NCBI RefSeq assembly: GCF_048007035.1
Contig: NZ_CP180355.1
Coordinates: 5,456,001 to 5,520,000 of the forward strand
Reading direction: 5' to 3'
Origin: Imperialibacter sp963977595
Lineage (GTDB): Bacteria; Bacteroidota; Bacteroidia; Cytophagales; Cyclobacteriaceae
DNA: 64,000 nucleotides
The translations under genes and the position numbers were made by a program. The notes beneath the pieces are model-generated. The model searched no databases. It was not told the origin of the DNA and saw only the letters and a program-made list of their open reading frames with translations. Positions 43,929 to 52,181 of the stretch are shown here, in pieces; positions within the stretch are counted from its first letter, which is position 1, and every line of letters begins with the position of its first letter.

Positions 43929-45359
43929 TTAGTCATCTTCTTCCATAGCAACCGGCGAAGGGTAGTCAAAAAGGAGGTTTTTCTTTATAGCAGCAGCCAC
44001 CTTGTGCGGAACAAATTGCTCCCAACCATCTTCTCCATTTTGTATCATTGTCAGCACTTTGTCCGAAATGATGCTCAAATTTTTCTCATTAACTTTCGAT
44101 AAATCTTCTATTTTTTTATTTTCCAGAAGGTAATCGTAAAGGTGTCTGAGGTGCCCGGCTGGTTTGAAATTGGCACAAGTCATCAATTCTTTGGACTCAA
44201 AATCTTTGATGTAGGGGTAAACAAACAGTTTAATATTTATACCAAAGAGCTCTCCAAAAGCTTGAAGAATTCCACCATTTAGGTCTGAGTAGTACTTTTC
44301 ATCAAAAATCCTAAGCAAGTTGTTGAAGCCAAGTATGATTCCGATTTTCTTCCCCCTTGTGTATTGAGCGAAATAGGTGGCTAGTTTGTAATACTCCTGA
44401 TAATTTGAAATGATCACGTTTTGACCAAGCGAACAAAGGATGTCGACCCTGTCAAGAAAATCATTTTCATCGATTTTACCATCCTTGGTTAAGTCGTTGA
44501 GAGTAAGCTCCGAGAGCACAATGAGCTTCTTTGGGTCAACGTCAGCTTCTTTTTTGAACTGCCTCAAGCCGGCAATCATCATATCCACATTGACGAGCGT
44601 CACCGGTCTGAACCTTCCACGAAGAACGAGAACATTCTTTTTGTACAGTGCTTCCGACGGTTGCAGCACGTCTCTATTGGCACCAAACATGGCCATTTGC
44701 GTCAACCCGTTTTTAACAAGCTTCAAGCTCATCAGGCGGTTGTCCACATGGTGGAAGTCGGGGCCCTCCAGGCGGAACATGTCAATTTCTATTCTGCCCT
44801 CACTCAGGTTGTCGATCAGAGAAATGATAAACTCTTCCGGATCCATGTAATGATAGCAGGCGTAAAGCAAATTAACGCCAACTATACCCAGTGCTTGCTG
44901 CTGCCACAGCGCATCAGTGTCGTTCAGCACCAGATGGATAATGCAGTCATTGGGCTGTGTGTTGGGGTGAAGCTGAAACCGGATGCCTATCCAGCCATGC
45001 CCCTTATTGGTTCTTTTGAAATTGAGCGTTTCGACGGTATTGGCGAAAGCAAAGAAGGTTGTTCGCTTGGCTCTGTAGCTTAAGCGCTTGGTCAGCAGGT
45101 TATACTCTTTATCCAGCATTTGATGCAGGCGAGGCTGGCATACGTACCTGTCGCAGGGGCCGTAAATGGCATCACTGAAGGTCATGTCGTAAGCCGACAT
45201 GGTTTTGGCTATGCTGCCCGATGCTCCTCCCGCCTTGAAAAAATGAGCTGCGGTTTCCTGACCGGCACCTATTTCAGCAAAGGTGCCATAGATTTTCTCG
45301 TCAAGATTTATTTTTAGTGCTTTTTCCTTGGTAGTGAGCTTTCGAAAGGATGCATCCAT
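43929..45359 (-). CDS. Conserved cytoplasmic protein of unknown function
   Basis: 476 residues without signal peptide or membrane helices. I recognise a widely conserved bacterial family by its N-terminus (YGTFAEIGAGQETAAHFF, then AKTMSAYDMTFSDAIYG) and by LLRIFDEKYY and FGELFGINIKLFVYP later on. Database copies are sometimes labelled TonB-dependent receptor or nucleotide adenylyltransferase; neither is supported by visible motifs here. The segment EIGAGQE resembles a Rossmann-type glycine turn. A segment DLTKDGKIDENDFLDRVD looks like a dockerin/EF-hand-like sequence but is probably coincidental. The C-terminus is acidic (MEEDD). It is monocistronic, with a TAATTTTG -7 box just upstream. Confidence 0.8.
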   Translation of the reverse strand: MDASFRKLTTKEKALKINLDEKIYGTFAEIGAGQETAAHFFKAGGASGSIAKTMSAYDMTFSDAIYGPCDRYVCQPRLHQMLDKEYNLLTKRLSYRAKRTTFFAFANTVETLNFKRTNKGHGWIGIRFQLHPNTQPNDCIIHLVLNDTDALWQQQALGIVGVNLLYACYHYMDPEEFIISLIDNLSEGRIEIDMFRLEGPDFHHVDNRLMSLKLVKNGLTQMAMFGANRDVLQPSEALYKKNVLVLRGRFRPVTLVNVDMMIAGLRQFKKEADVDPKKLIVLSELTLNDLTKDGKIDENDFLDRVDILCSLGQNVIISNYQEYYKLATYFAQYTRGKKIGIILGFNNLLRIFDEKYYSDLNGGILQAFGELFGINIKLFVYPYIKDFESKELMTCANFKPAGHLRHLYDYLLENKKIEDLSKVNEKNLSIISDKVLTMIQNGEDGWEQFVPHKVAAAIKKNLLFDYPSPVAMEEDD

Positions 45360-45378
45360 ACACTTAGTCCTGTTTGAA

Positions 45379-45386
45379 CAAAATTA
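45379..45386 (-). promoter_or_regulatory. Candidate Bacteroidota -7 promoter box
   Basis: On the minus strand the sequence is TAATTTTG, an exact match to the Bacteroidota -7 consensus TAnnTTTG. It lies 20 bp before the ATG at 45359, implying a leader of about 14 nt. The -33 region is only TTTT-like with short spacing, so this is a candidate only. Confidence 0.4.
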
Positions 45387-45502
45387 GTCGTATTATTATT
45401 AAAACTGAATCTTTGAGGGGTGTTTTTAATGTAAACAATCAAAGCACCGTTTTGATTTCTAATTCACAAAAAAGCTTACTAAAGCATCCCTATTTTTGAT
45501 TA

Positions 45503-45539
45503 TAACGCAAAAAAAATCCGCCTTGTCGGGGCGGATTTT
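45503..45539 (-). terminator. Intrinsic terminator of the acyl-CoA dehydrogenase gene
   Basis: On the minus strand a perfect 10-bp stem AAAATCCGCC / GGCGGATTTT (plus-strand arms 45513-45522 and 45530-45539) with a 7-nt loop runs directly into a T-tract, then GCG. It begins 24 bp after the stop of the acyl-CoA dehydrogenase gene. This is the classic rho-independent layout. Confidence 0.9.
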
Positions 45540-45562
45540 AAATTTACTATCCACTTATCCTA

Positions 45563-47362
45563 CTATGCCAACGGATATCCTGATTTCTCTATCATCACAC
45601 TGGCTATCTCACGTCTCAACTGTATGGTGTTGACAGGATTCATTTTGGTGAATCGCTTCAGCCCCATGAGCATCACTTTCTGTTCGTCGCCTTTCACAAA
45701 ACCGGCAATTGCCTCTTTTCCGGCGTTGTTCACTTTTTCCACTGCCTCGGCCAAATATACACGGGCAAGTTTTGCCTGAAGAGCGTTGGCACTTTCTCCG
45801 GTTTTCGACACAAGCTTTTCAGTTCTCAGCAATGTCGACTCAGCTACATATACCTCAATCATCATGTCGGCAATGCACATCAGTATTTCCTGCTCGTCAT
45901 TCAGTTTAGGCCCAAAAGTCTGAGCCGCCTTGCCGGCTACCATCAATATGGCCTTCTTCAGGTTCTTCAATACTTCTTTCTCTTCTGCAAAAGGCTTGGT
46001 AAGGTCTGGTGATGCAAAAGAGGGGACTGAGGTAAGTTCTTTGGCCACCGCCATCGCTGGCTGTAGTATATCGAGCTCGCCTTTCATGGCTCGTTTCAAC
46101 ACCATGCCCACGAGAAGCATTCTATTGATTTCGTTGGTGCCTTCATAAATTCGGGTGATTCTGGCGTCCCGGTAGGCCCTGGCCATTGGTGCTTCTTCAG
46201 AGAAACCCATACCACCATAAACCTGGACACCCTCGTCAACCACGTAGTCCAACACTTCGGAGCCATGCACTTTAAGAATGGCGCACTCGATAGCAAATTG
46301 CTCCACACCTTTCAGCTTGGCTTCATTTTCAGGCATTCCGTTCGCAATAAGGTCGGTGATTTTGTCGTCGATATTCTGACCCGCCCGGTAGCAGGCCGAT
46401 TCTGTCGCATAGGTTTTAACCGCCATCTCAGCCAATTTGTGCTGAATAGCACCGAAAGACGAAATGGAAACACCGAACTGCTTGCGGTCGTTGGCATATT
46501 GGGTGCTCATAGTGGCCACCTCTTTGCAGCCGCCAATAACGCCGGCCGCAAGTTTAATACGTCCTATATTGAGGATGTTAACCGCTATCTTGAAACCATT
46601 TTCTCTCGTTGAAAGCATGTTTTCGACAGGTACGGGACAATCGTTGAAGAAGATTTGGCGGGTAGATGACCCTTTGATGCCAAGCTTCTTTTCTTCTTCA
46701 TTCATGGTGATGCCACCGAACGTGCGCTCTACAAGAAATGCGGTAAGGTTCTTGTCGTCATCAATTTTGGCAAATACAATAAAAAAGTCAGCGAACCCAC
46801 CATTAGAAATCCACATTTTCTGCCCGGTGATCAGGTAGTTTTTGCCATCGGATGAAAGAACGGCTTTTGTTTTACCCGAATTTGCATCGGAGCCCGCATC
46901 TGGCTCAGTGAGGCAGTAGGCTCCTTTCCATTCCCCGCTGGCCAGCTTTGGGATATACTTATTTTTTTGATCTTCATTGCCATAGTACAAGATGGGGAGT
47001 GTTGCAATCCCCGTATGCGCACCGTATGCGGTAGAAAATGAGCCGGCCGAGCTGACAATATCTGCAATTAGCATACTTGTGTTGAAGCTCATGCCAAGGC
47101 CGCCATATTGCTCAGGAATGGATATGCCCAATAACCCCAGCTCACCTGCTTTTTCAAGCACTCCTGGCATAAAACCCTCTTCAAGACTGTCCATTCTGTC
47201 TACGTTTGGCTTGATTTCCTTTTCAATGAAATCTCTTGTGGCTTCCGCCATCATTTTCTGCTCTTCCGAAAACTCCTCAGGAATAAATATCTCGTCGGCT
47301 TCAGTTTCTCTGATCAGAAATTCACCTCCCTTGATGGCATCTTTGGCAACTGTAGTTTCCAT
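45563..47362 (-). CDS. Acyl-CoA dehydrogenase (long VLCAD/ACAD9-like form)
   Basis: 599 residues. This flavoenzyme catalyses the first step of fatty-acid beta-oxidation (or a branched-chain acyl-CoA equivalent). Signatures are CLTEPDAGSDANSG and WISNGGFADFF in the middle domain, FGAIQHKLAEMAVKTYATES, and the catalytic-type glutamate in RIYEGTNEINRM near residue 410. An extra C-terminal ~180-residue helical domain, absent from short-chain enzymes, places it with VLCAD-type proteins. In many Bacteroidota it sits with a hydroxyacyl-CoA dehydrogenase, a thiolase and a MarR regulator; those are not in this window. The upstream region carries a strong palindromic operator. Confidence 0.93.
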   Translation of the reverse strand: METTVAKDAIKGGEFLIRETEADEIFIPEEFSEEQKMMAEATRDFIEKEIKPNVDRMDSLEEGFMPGVLEKAGELGLLGISIPEQYGGLGMSFNTSMLIADIVSSAGSFSTAYGAHTGIATLPILYYGNEDQKNKYIPKLASGEWKGAYCLTEPDAGSDANSGKTKAVLSSDGKNYLITGQKMWISNGGFADFFIVFAKIDDDKNLTAFLVERTFGGITMNEEEKKLGIKGSSTRQIFFNDCPVPVENMLSTRENGFKIAVNILNIGRIKLAAGVIGGCKEVATMSTQYANDRKQFGVSISSFGAIQHKLAEMAVKTYATESACYRAGQNIDDKITDLIANGMPENEAKLKGVEQFAIECAILKVHGSEVLDYVVDEGVQVYGGMGFSEEAPMARAYRDARITRIYEGTNEINRMLLVGMVLKRAMKGELDILQPAMAVAKELTSVPSFASPDLTKPFAEEKEVLKNLKKAILMVAGKAAQTFGPKLNDEQEILMCIADMMIEVYVAESTLLRTEKLVSKTGESANALQAKLARVYLAEAVEKVNNAGKEAIAGFVKGDEQKVMLMGLKRFTKMNPVNTIQLRREIASVMIEKSGYPLA

Positions 47363-47397
47363 GGCTAATGAAGAATTTTAAGTTTTGTAATTCGAAT

Positions 47398-47452
47398 AAA
47401 TAGTATGCATGCATACTATTTCAAATGTAAAGAAAAATAGTATGCATGCATA
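47398..47452. promoter_or_regulatory. Palindromic operator pair upstream of acyl-CoA dehydrogenase
   Basis: A perfect 24-bp palindrome at 47398-47421 (core ATAGTATGCATGCATACTAT) is followed by a second, partial copy at 47435-47452. That copy shares the first 18 bases including the TATGCATGCATA centre. Centres are 37 bp apart, about three and a half helical turns. It lies 36 bp upstream of the acyl-CoA dehydrogenase start and about 140-190 bp upstream of the divergent oxidase. The size and symmetry fit a dimeric TetR- or MarR-type repressor, most likely an acyl-CoA-responsive one (inference). Confidence 0.75.
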
Positions 47453-47593
47453 ATAAATTGGCATGAAAAATTTCAGGATATCGATCGCACATATCATTGT
47501 TGACCGATTATCAGTTTAGCTAAGATTTTTTCCCCGAAATCAGTTAATATGGAGCGTTAATGAGCCGTGAACCCGAGCTCAAGATTTTGAGAT

Positions 47594-50413
47594 ATGCTTG
47601 AAGACGCCCTTTTAAAAATACTACCCAGGTCACGTGTGAAAACACGCCTGATTGACCGCTACGCCTACGCAAGCGACGCCAGCCATTTTTACCTGGTGCC
47701 AAAAGCTGTGGTACAGCCCATCACAGTTGACGAAATTCAACGGCTTTTCGCTGTTTCGCAGGAGCTGAGCATCCCAATTACGTTCCGGGCGGGAGGCACC
47801 AGTTTGTCTGGCCAATCCGTTTCTGATGGCATATTGGCCGACCTGAGTAACTATTGGCGAAAGGTGACACCGGAGAATAATGGAGAAACCGTTAGGGTGG
47901 AGCCGGGAGCCATTGGCGCTCATGTAAATATTCACCTAAAGAAGTTTGGTAAAAAAATAGGGCCGGATCCAGCTTCGATCAATGCTGCCATGATAGGGGG
48001 TATCCTGTCCAATAACTCAAGCGGCATGTGCTGTGGTGTGGTCAATAATTCTTATCACACGCTGAAGCATCTCACTTTTGTGCTTCCCAATGGGCAGGTT
48101 TTTTCCACAGAGAGGAAGGAAGACTATGATAGATTTTTAAAAGACTGCAAAGAAATAGCAAGCAGCTTGTTGGCACTGAAACAAGAGGTCGAGCAAAATG
48201 AGGCCCTGGTTGCCCGTATTCGCAAAAAATACAAGCAAAAGAACACCGTGGGCTATTGTATGAATGCCTTTCTAGACTATGACCATCCGCTCGATATATT
48301 GACGCATGTGATTATCGGGGGAGAGGGGACGCTGGCATTTATCGCTGAAGCAGTGTTAAATACGATTCCTGATTTTCCCTTCAAAATGACGGGCATGCTC
48401 TATTTTGACAATCCCGCCGAGGCATGTAACACCATTGCGGCACTGAGGGATACTGGAGCCGAGGCTTTGGAGTTTATGGATAGAGCATCGCTCAGATCGG
48501 TGGAAGACATGCCCGGGGTTCCTGATTTTATTAAAACATTGCCTGAGCAGGCCTCGGCCATTTTGTGTGAATACCAGGAAAGTACGCAGGAGCGGCTGGA
48601 CGCTAAATACGAAATAGCGAAGCCGACTTTGGCGAAGCTCCCGATGCTATTTGAGCCAATCTTTACGCAAAACCCAACTGAGCAGGCGCTGTACTGGAAA
48701 ATCCGAAAAGGAATGTACCCTTCAGTGGCTGGCATGCGGGCGAAAGGCACGTCAGCACTAATGGAAGACTTTACTTTCCCAGTCGAAAGGCTGGGAGAGG
48801 CTGTCGTAGATGTTCAACAGCTTTTCGTGAAGCATAAGTATGAAAATGGGATCATCTTCGGTCATGCGAAGGATGGCAACCTGCACTTTGTGGTTTCGCA
48901 AAGTTACGCTACTCCGGAGGCAATAGCCTTGTATGAGAAGTTCAATGATGACTTGTTTGACCTGGTACTGAATAAGTACGACGGCGCTTTGAAAGGGGAG
49001 CATAGCTCTGGCAGGGCTGTGTCGGCCTATGTGGAAACAGAGTGGGGGCCCGAGGCCTACAGTGTTATGAAAAGGCTGAAGCAGCTGATCGACCCGCACA
49101 ACTTGCTCAACCCAGGCATTGTGATCACCGAAGACAAAAAATGCCATGTTCACAACCTCAAGGTGATGCCAATTGTGGAAGAAGAGGTCGACAAGTGCAT
49201 TGAGTGCGGATTCTGTGAAAATAGCTGTCCCAGTCGTGACTATACTTTAACTCCCCGGAGGCGAATTGGCATTAGAAGGGCCATCAAGCGGGCAGAAATG
49301 GCGGGAGACCATGCTACAAAAGATGCCCTGTTGAAAGACTATGCTTTTGATGGCATAGAAACCTGTGCTGTCGACGGGATGTGTGCTACCAATTGTCCGG
49401 TTGATATTAATACAGGCGATTTGGTTAAGCGATTAAGGCGGGAAAACCATTCGTCATTTGAAAATAAAGTAGCCGTTGGTGTTGCCAGGAATTTCAAATG
49501 GATTGAGAGCGGCACCAGGCTGGCACTTTGGAAAGGATTTCTCCTGAACAAGCTGTTCGGTCAGCAGTTCATGCCAAAGCTGACTTCGAGAATGAAACGT
49601 ATCATTCCAGGTATGCCGCTCTGGTCCAATCACTTTCAAAAATCGGCTATCAGGGAGCTTTTTAAGGCGGGTCGCAGTGCACCGGGCGAGGGCCAGTCGG
49701 TCGTTTACTTCTCAAGTTGCATTTCAAGGATGATGGATGGCGATGGAGTGAGAGCTTTTCTGTCCGTGTGCAAAAAAGCCAATATCAATATCGTATTGCC
49801 CGATCAGTTGAAAGGGACGTGCTGCGGGCAAGTCTTCTCTTCCAAAGGCTTTGCAGAGGCATACAAGTTCACTGCCAACCAGGCTATTGAACGACTTTGG
49901 CAAAGCTCGCAGGAGGGAAAAATTCCGGTGGTGCTGGACGTGACAAGCTGCACTCAGACCATAAAATCCAGCAGACCGTATCTTACCGATGCCAACAAGG
50001 TGCGGTTTGACAAACTGATCATTCATGATGTAATTGATTTCGCTGCCGAGATAGTGTTGCCACAATTGCATATTTCAGCACAGAAAGACAAAATTGCGTT
50101 TCATCCAGTCTGTTCGGTGCAAAAAATGGGCTCTCTCGATCAGTTAAAACGAATTGGCAAAGCCTGTGCTAAGGAGGTGAAGGTTCCGGAATTTGCGGGC
50201 TGCTGCGGCATGGCCGGCGATCGTGGGTTTTACTACCCTGAGTTGACGAAGGCGGCGACAAAGAAAGAGTCGACTGAAGTAAAACAGGAGACGTACGACG
50301 GATACTATTCCACCTCTAAGACTTGTGAGATAGCACTGTCTGAAGCTGTGGGTAAAAATTACGAATCGGTGATGAAGTTGCTGGATGAAGTGAGTAGTGC
50401 GAAAGGAGGATGA
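47594..50413 (+). CDS. FAD-linked 2-hydroxyacid dehydrogenase with fused Fe-S domains (GlcD-GlcF / D-LDH type)
   Basis: 939 residues combining three modules. The first is an N-terminal FAD-binding PCMH domain (FRAGGTSLSGQSV near residue 74; GGILSNNSSGMCCGV near 136). The second is the FAD-oxidase C-terminal domain (to ~525). The third is an iron-sulfur part with two 4Fe-4S motifs (CIECGFCENSCPSRDY and CAVDGMCATNCPVDI) and two CCG domains (CCGQVFSSKGF; GCCGMAGDRGF). It is cytoplasmic or membrane-peripheral, oxidising D-lactate, glycolate or D-2-hydroxyglutarate-like acids and passing electrons to the quinone pool. The downstream aminotransferase of the alanine-glyoxylate type makes glycolate to glyoxylate an attractive but unproven reaction. 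Divergent from the acyl-CoA dehydrogenase. Confidence 0.9.
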   Translation: MLEDALLKILPRSRVKTRLIDRYAYASDASHFYLVPKAVVQPITVDEIQRLFAVSQELSIPITFRAGGTSLSGQSVSDGILADLSNYWRKVTPENNGETVRVEPGAIGAHVNIHLKKFGKKIGPDPASINAAMIGGILSNNSSGMCCGVVNNSYHTLKHLTFVLPNGQVFSTERKEDYDRFLKDCKEIASSLLALKQEVEQNEALVARIRKKYKQKNTVGYCMNAFLDYDHPLDILTHVIIGGEGTLAFIAEAVLNTIPDFPFKMTGMLYFDNPAEACNTIAALRDTGAEALEFMDRASLRSVEDMPGVPDFIKTLPEQASAILCEYQESTQERLDAKYEIAKPTLAKLPMLFEPIFTQNPTEQALYWKIRKGMYPSVAGMRAKGTSALMEDFTFPVERLGEAVVDVQQLFVKHKYENGIIFGHAKDGNLHFVVSQSYATPEAIALYEKFNDDLFDLVLNKYDGALKGEHSSGRAVSAYVETEWGPEAYSVMKRLKQLIDPHNLLNPGIVITEDKKCHVHNLKVMPIVEEEVDKCIECGFCENSCPSRDYTLTPRRRIGIRRAIKRAEMAGDHATKDALLKDYAFDGIETCAVDGMCATNCPVDINTGDLVKRLRRENHSSFENKVAVGVARNFKWIESGTRLALWKGFLLNKLFGQQFMPKLTSRMKRIIPGMPLWSNHFQKSAIRELFKAGRSAPGEGQSVVYFSSCISRMMDGDGVRAFLSVCKKANINIVLPDQLKGTCCGQVFSSKGFAEAYKFTANQAIERLWQSSQEGKIPVVLDVTSCTQTIKSSRPYLTDANKVRFDKLIIHDVIDFAAEIVLPQLHISAQKDKIAFHPVCSVQKMGSLDQLKRIGKACAKEVKVPEFAGCCGMAGDRGFYYPELTKAATKKESTEVKQETYDGYYSTSKTCEIALSEAVGKNYESVMKLLDEVSSAKGG

Positions 50414-50433
50414 GGAATTGAGGAACTGAATAT

Positions 50434-50452
50434 TTGAGGAGTCGAGTATTTG
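50434..50452 (+). repeat. Left inverted repeat flanking the four-helix-bundle gene
   Basis: TTGAGGAGTCGAGTATTTG. The outer TTGAG and inner GAGTATTTG are repeated in inverted orientation at 50909-50927 (14 of 19 bases agree). The surrounding 50410-50460 is made of degenerate TTGAG/TATTTG words. Confidence 0.5.
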
Positions 50453-50493
50453 GGTCATCGGAGATTTGAACTATAAATTGAAAAAGATACGTT

Positions 50494-50856
50494 ATGCACC
50501 AGTTTTACTTTGAAAGGTTAGAAGTTTGGCAGAAAGGGAGAATCCTTATCAGGAAAGTGTACACTCTTTCGAAGAAGTTTCCGGACGATGAAAAATTTGG
50601 AATGACATCTCAAATACGACGAGCATGTGTTTCTATAAACTGCAATATTGCCGAAGGGAGCAGCAGACATTCAGGAAAGGACCAAGCTCGTTTTACCGAG
50701 ATAGCATATGGCAGTTTGATGGAAGTGTCGAATTTGCTTTTGATAGCTTCCGATTTAAATTATATCGAGGAGAAAGAAGTGGATCAGCTTAGACCCATGG
50801 TTGAAGAGATAAGCAACAAATTGAACGCATTGAGAAATACTCAGCTTAAAAGGTGA
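50494..50856 (+). CDS. Four helix bundle protein (23S rRNA intervening-sequence protein family)
   Basis: 120 residues of the S23/IVP family: ERLEVWQKG at the N-terminus, SQIRRACVSINCNIAEGSSR in the middle, and LMEVSNLLLIASDLNYI toward the end. Members form homopentameric four-helix bundles. They were first found inside intervening sequences of 23S rRNA genes, but in Bacteroidota they are scattered singly between genes, as here. The basic surface suggests nucleic-acid contact; the function is unknown. It interrupts the space between the 2-hydroxyacid oxidase and the aminotransferase and is flanked by inverted repeats, suggesting insertion as a cassette. Confidence 0.92.
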   Translation: MHQFYFERLEVWQKGRILIRKVYTLSKKFPDDEKFGMTSQIRRACVSINCNIAEGSSRHSGKDQARFTEIAYGSLMEVSNLLLIASDLNYIEEKEVDQLRPMVEEISNKLNALRNTQLKR

Positions 50857-50908
50857 CAGAATGGAAGACTGGGCATTACGGATGTTTGATAGGTAATCAA
50901 GATTCTTT

Positions 50909-50927
50909 CAAATACTCAAATGCTCAA
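50909..50927 (-). repeat. Right inverted repeat flanking the four-helix-bundle gene
   Basis: On the plus strand CAAATACTCAAATGCTCAA, the inverted counterpart of 50434-50452. It lies 52 bp after the four-helix-bundle stop, in an otherwise featureless 142-bp gap before the aminotransferase gene. Confidence 0.5.
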
Positions 50928-50998
50928 CTATTAAACTGCAAACTTTGTACAGACCGAAACAGGAATTAAGATAATACTAGTCAAACCCCTATTGATAT

Positions 50999-52108
50999 AT
51001 GACTTACAGATTCAATCCCCCTCATAGAGTACTAATGGGCCCTGGCCCGTCAGATGCACACCCGAGAGTGCTGAAGGCCATGTCTTCGCCGCTAATTGGG
51101 CATCTTGATCCTGAGTTTGTCAGGATGATGGACGAGGTGAAAAGCATGGTGCAGCAAACATTGTTGACCAAGAACAATCTCACCTTCGTTGTGTCAGCAC
51201 CAGGTTCGGCCGGCATGGAGACCTGCCTGGTCAACCTGCTGGAGCCAGGCGACGAGTGCATCATTTGCGTCAATGGCGTTTTTGGTGGCCGGATGGTCGA
51301 TATAGCCGAGCGCTGCGGTGCAAAAGTTCACAGAATTGACACCGACTGGGGCAAGGTAACCGAAGTGAGTCAGATCAAAAAAGTGTTGGATGTTTGCCCA
51401 AAGCCAAAGCTGGTAGCCATTGTCCACGCTGAAACTTCCACCGGAGCCATGCAGCCGTTGCAGGAGATAAGTGAGCTGGTGCACAATGCAGGTTCGCTGC
51501 TCGTTGTTGATGCCGTTACTTCTTACACAGGAGCCCCCCTTAAAGTCGATGAATGGGGCATAGATGCTATTTACTCAGGGTCGCAAAAGTGCCTCAGTGC
51601 CCCTCCCGGGCTTTCGCCGGTAAGCTTGTCTGAAGCAGCCGTGAAAGTCCTCGACAATCGCAAGACCAAAGTGCAAAGCTGGTTCCTGGACCTAACCATG
51701 GTGAAGAACTACTGGGCAGGAGCGAAGCGGGCCTATCACCACACCGGCCCTGTGTCTGCCATTTTTGCGTTGCACGAGGCATTGAATATTGTTTTAGAGG
51801 AAGGCTTGGAAGAGCGCTGGGCCAGGCACGAGGTTGTGCACAATTATTTGAAGATGAAATTGGAGGCATTGGGCTTTAAGTTTGTGGTAGATGAGCAGCA
51901 TCGTTTGCCGAACTTGAATGCCGTTTACTTACCTGAGGGTGTCGACGAAGCTGCGCTCAGAACTCGTTTGTTAAACGACTATAATATCGAAGTTGGTGGG
52001 GGCTTAGGCGTGTTTGCCGGCAAAATCTGGCGAATAGGTATTATGGGCGAAAGCTGTACCAAAAACCATGTGAATATGCTGGTGGGTGCATTGGAAGAGA
52101 TGCTCTAG
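50999..52108 (+). CDS. Class V aminotransferase, alanine-glyoxylate / serine-pyruvate type
   Basis: 369 residues, PLP-dependent. The family N-terminus MGPGPSDAHPRVLKAM, the aspartate motif VVDAVTSYTGAPLKVDEW and the Schiff-base lysine in SGSQKCLSAPPG (Lys197) are all present, as is the C-terminal WRIGIMGESCTKNHV. The length and motifs match alanine-glyoxylate aminotransferase, which converts glyoxylate to glycine. Serine-pyruvate or aspartate-type donors cannot be excluded. With the FAD/Fe-S 2-hydroxyacid oxidase upstream it could form a glycolate-salvage route (inference from context). The S23 gene between them suggests the two were once closer. Confidence 0.92.
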   Translation: MTYRFNPPHRVLMGPGPSDAHPRVLKAMSSPLIGHLDPEFVRMMDEVKSMVQQTLLTKNNLTFVVSAPGSAGMETCLVNLLEPGDECIICVNGVFGGRMVDIAERCGAKVHRIDTDWGKVTEVSQIKKVLDVCPKPKLVAIVHAETSTGAMQPLQEISELVHNAGSLLVVDAVTSYTGAPLKVDEWGIDAIYSGSQKCLSAPPGLSPVSLSEAAVKVLDNRKTKVQSWFLDLTMVKNYWAGAKRAYHHTGPVSAIFALHEALNIVLEEGLEERWARHEVVHNYLKMKLEALGFKFVVDEQHRLPNLNAVYLPEGVDEAALRTRLLNDYNIEVGGGLGVFAGKIWRIGIMGESCTKNHVNMLVGALEEML

Positions 52109-52181
52109 GAAATTGAGGTATGAAGGTGGGGCATTCATCAGGAAAATAGCTAACTTCTTGCCAACCTATACCTGACATCCG

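Noticed and set aside
44430..44500. Dockerin/EF-hand-like segment (DLTKDGKIDENDFLDRVD) in the conserved cytoplasmic protein
   Set aside because: There is a single occurrence in a protein without a signal peptide; it is more likely chance similarity than a calcium site.
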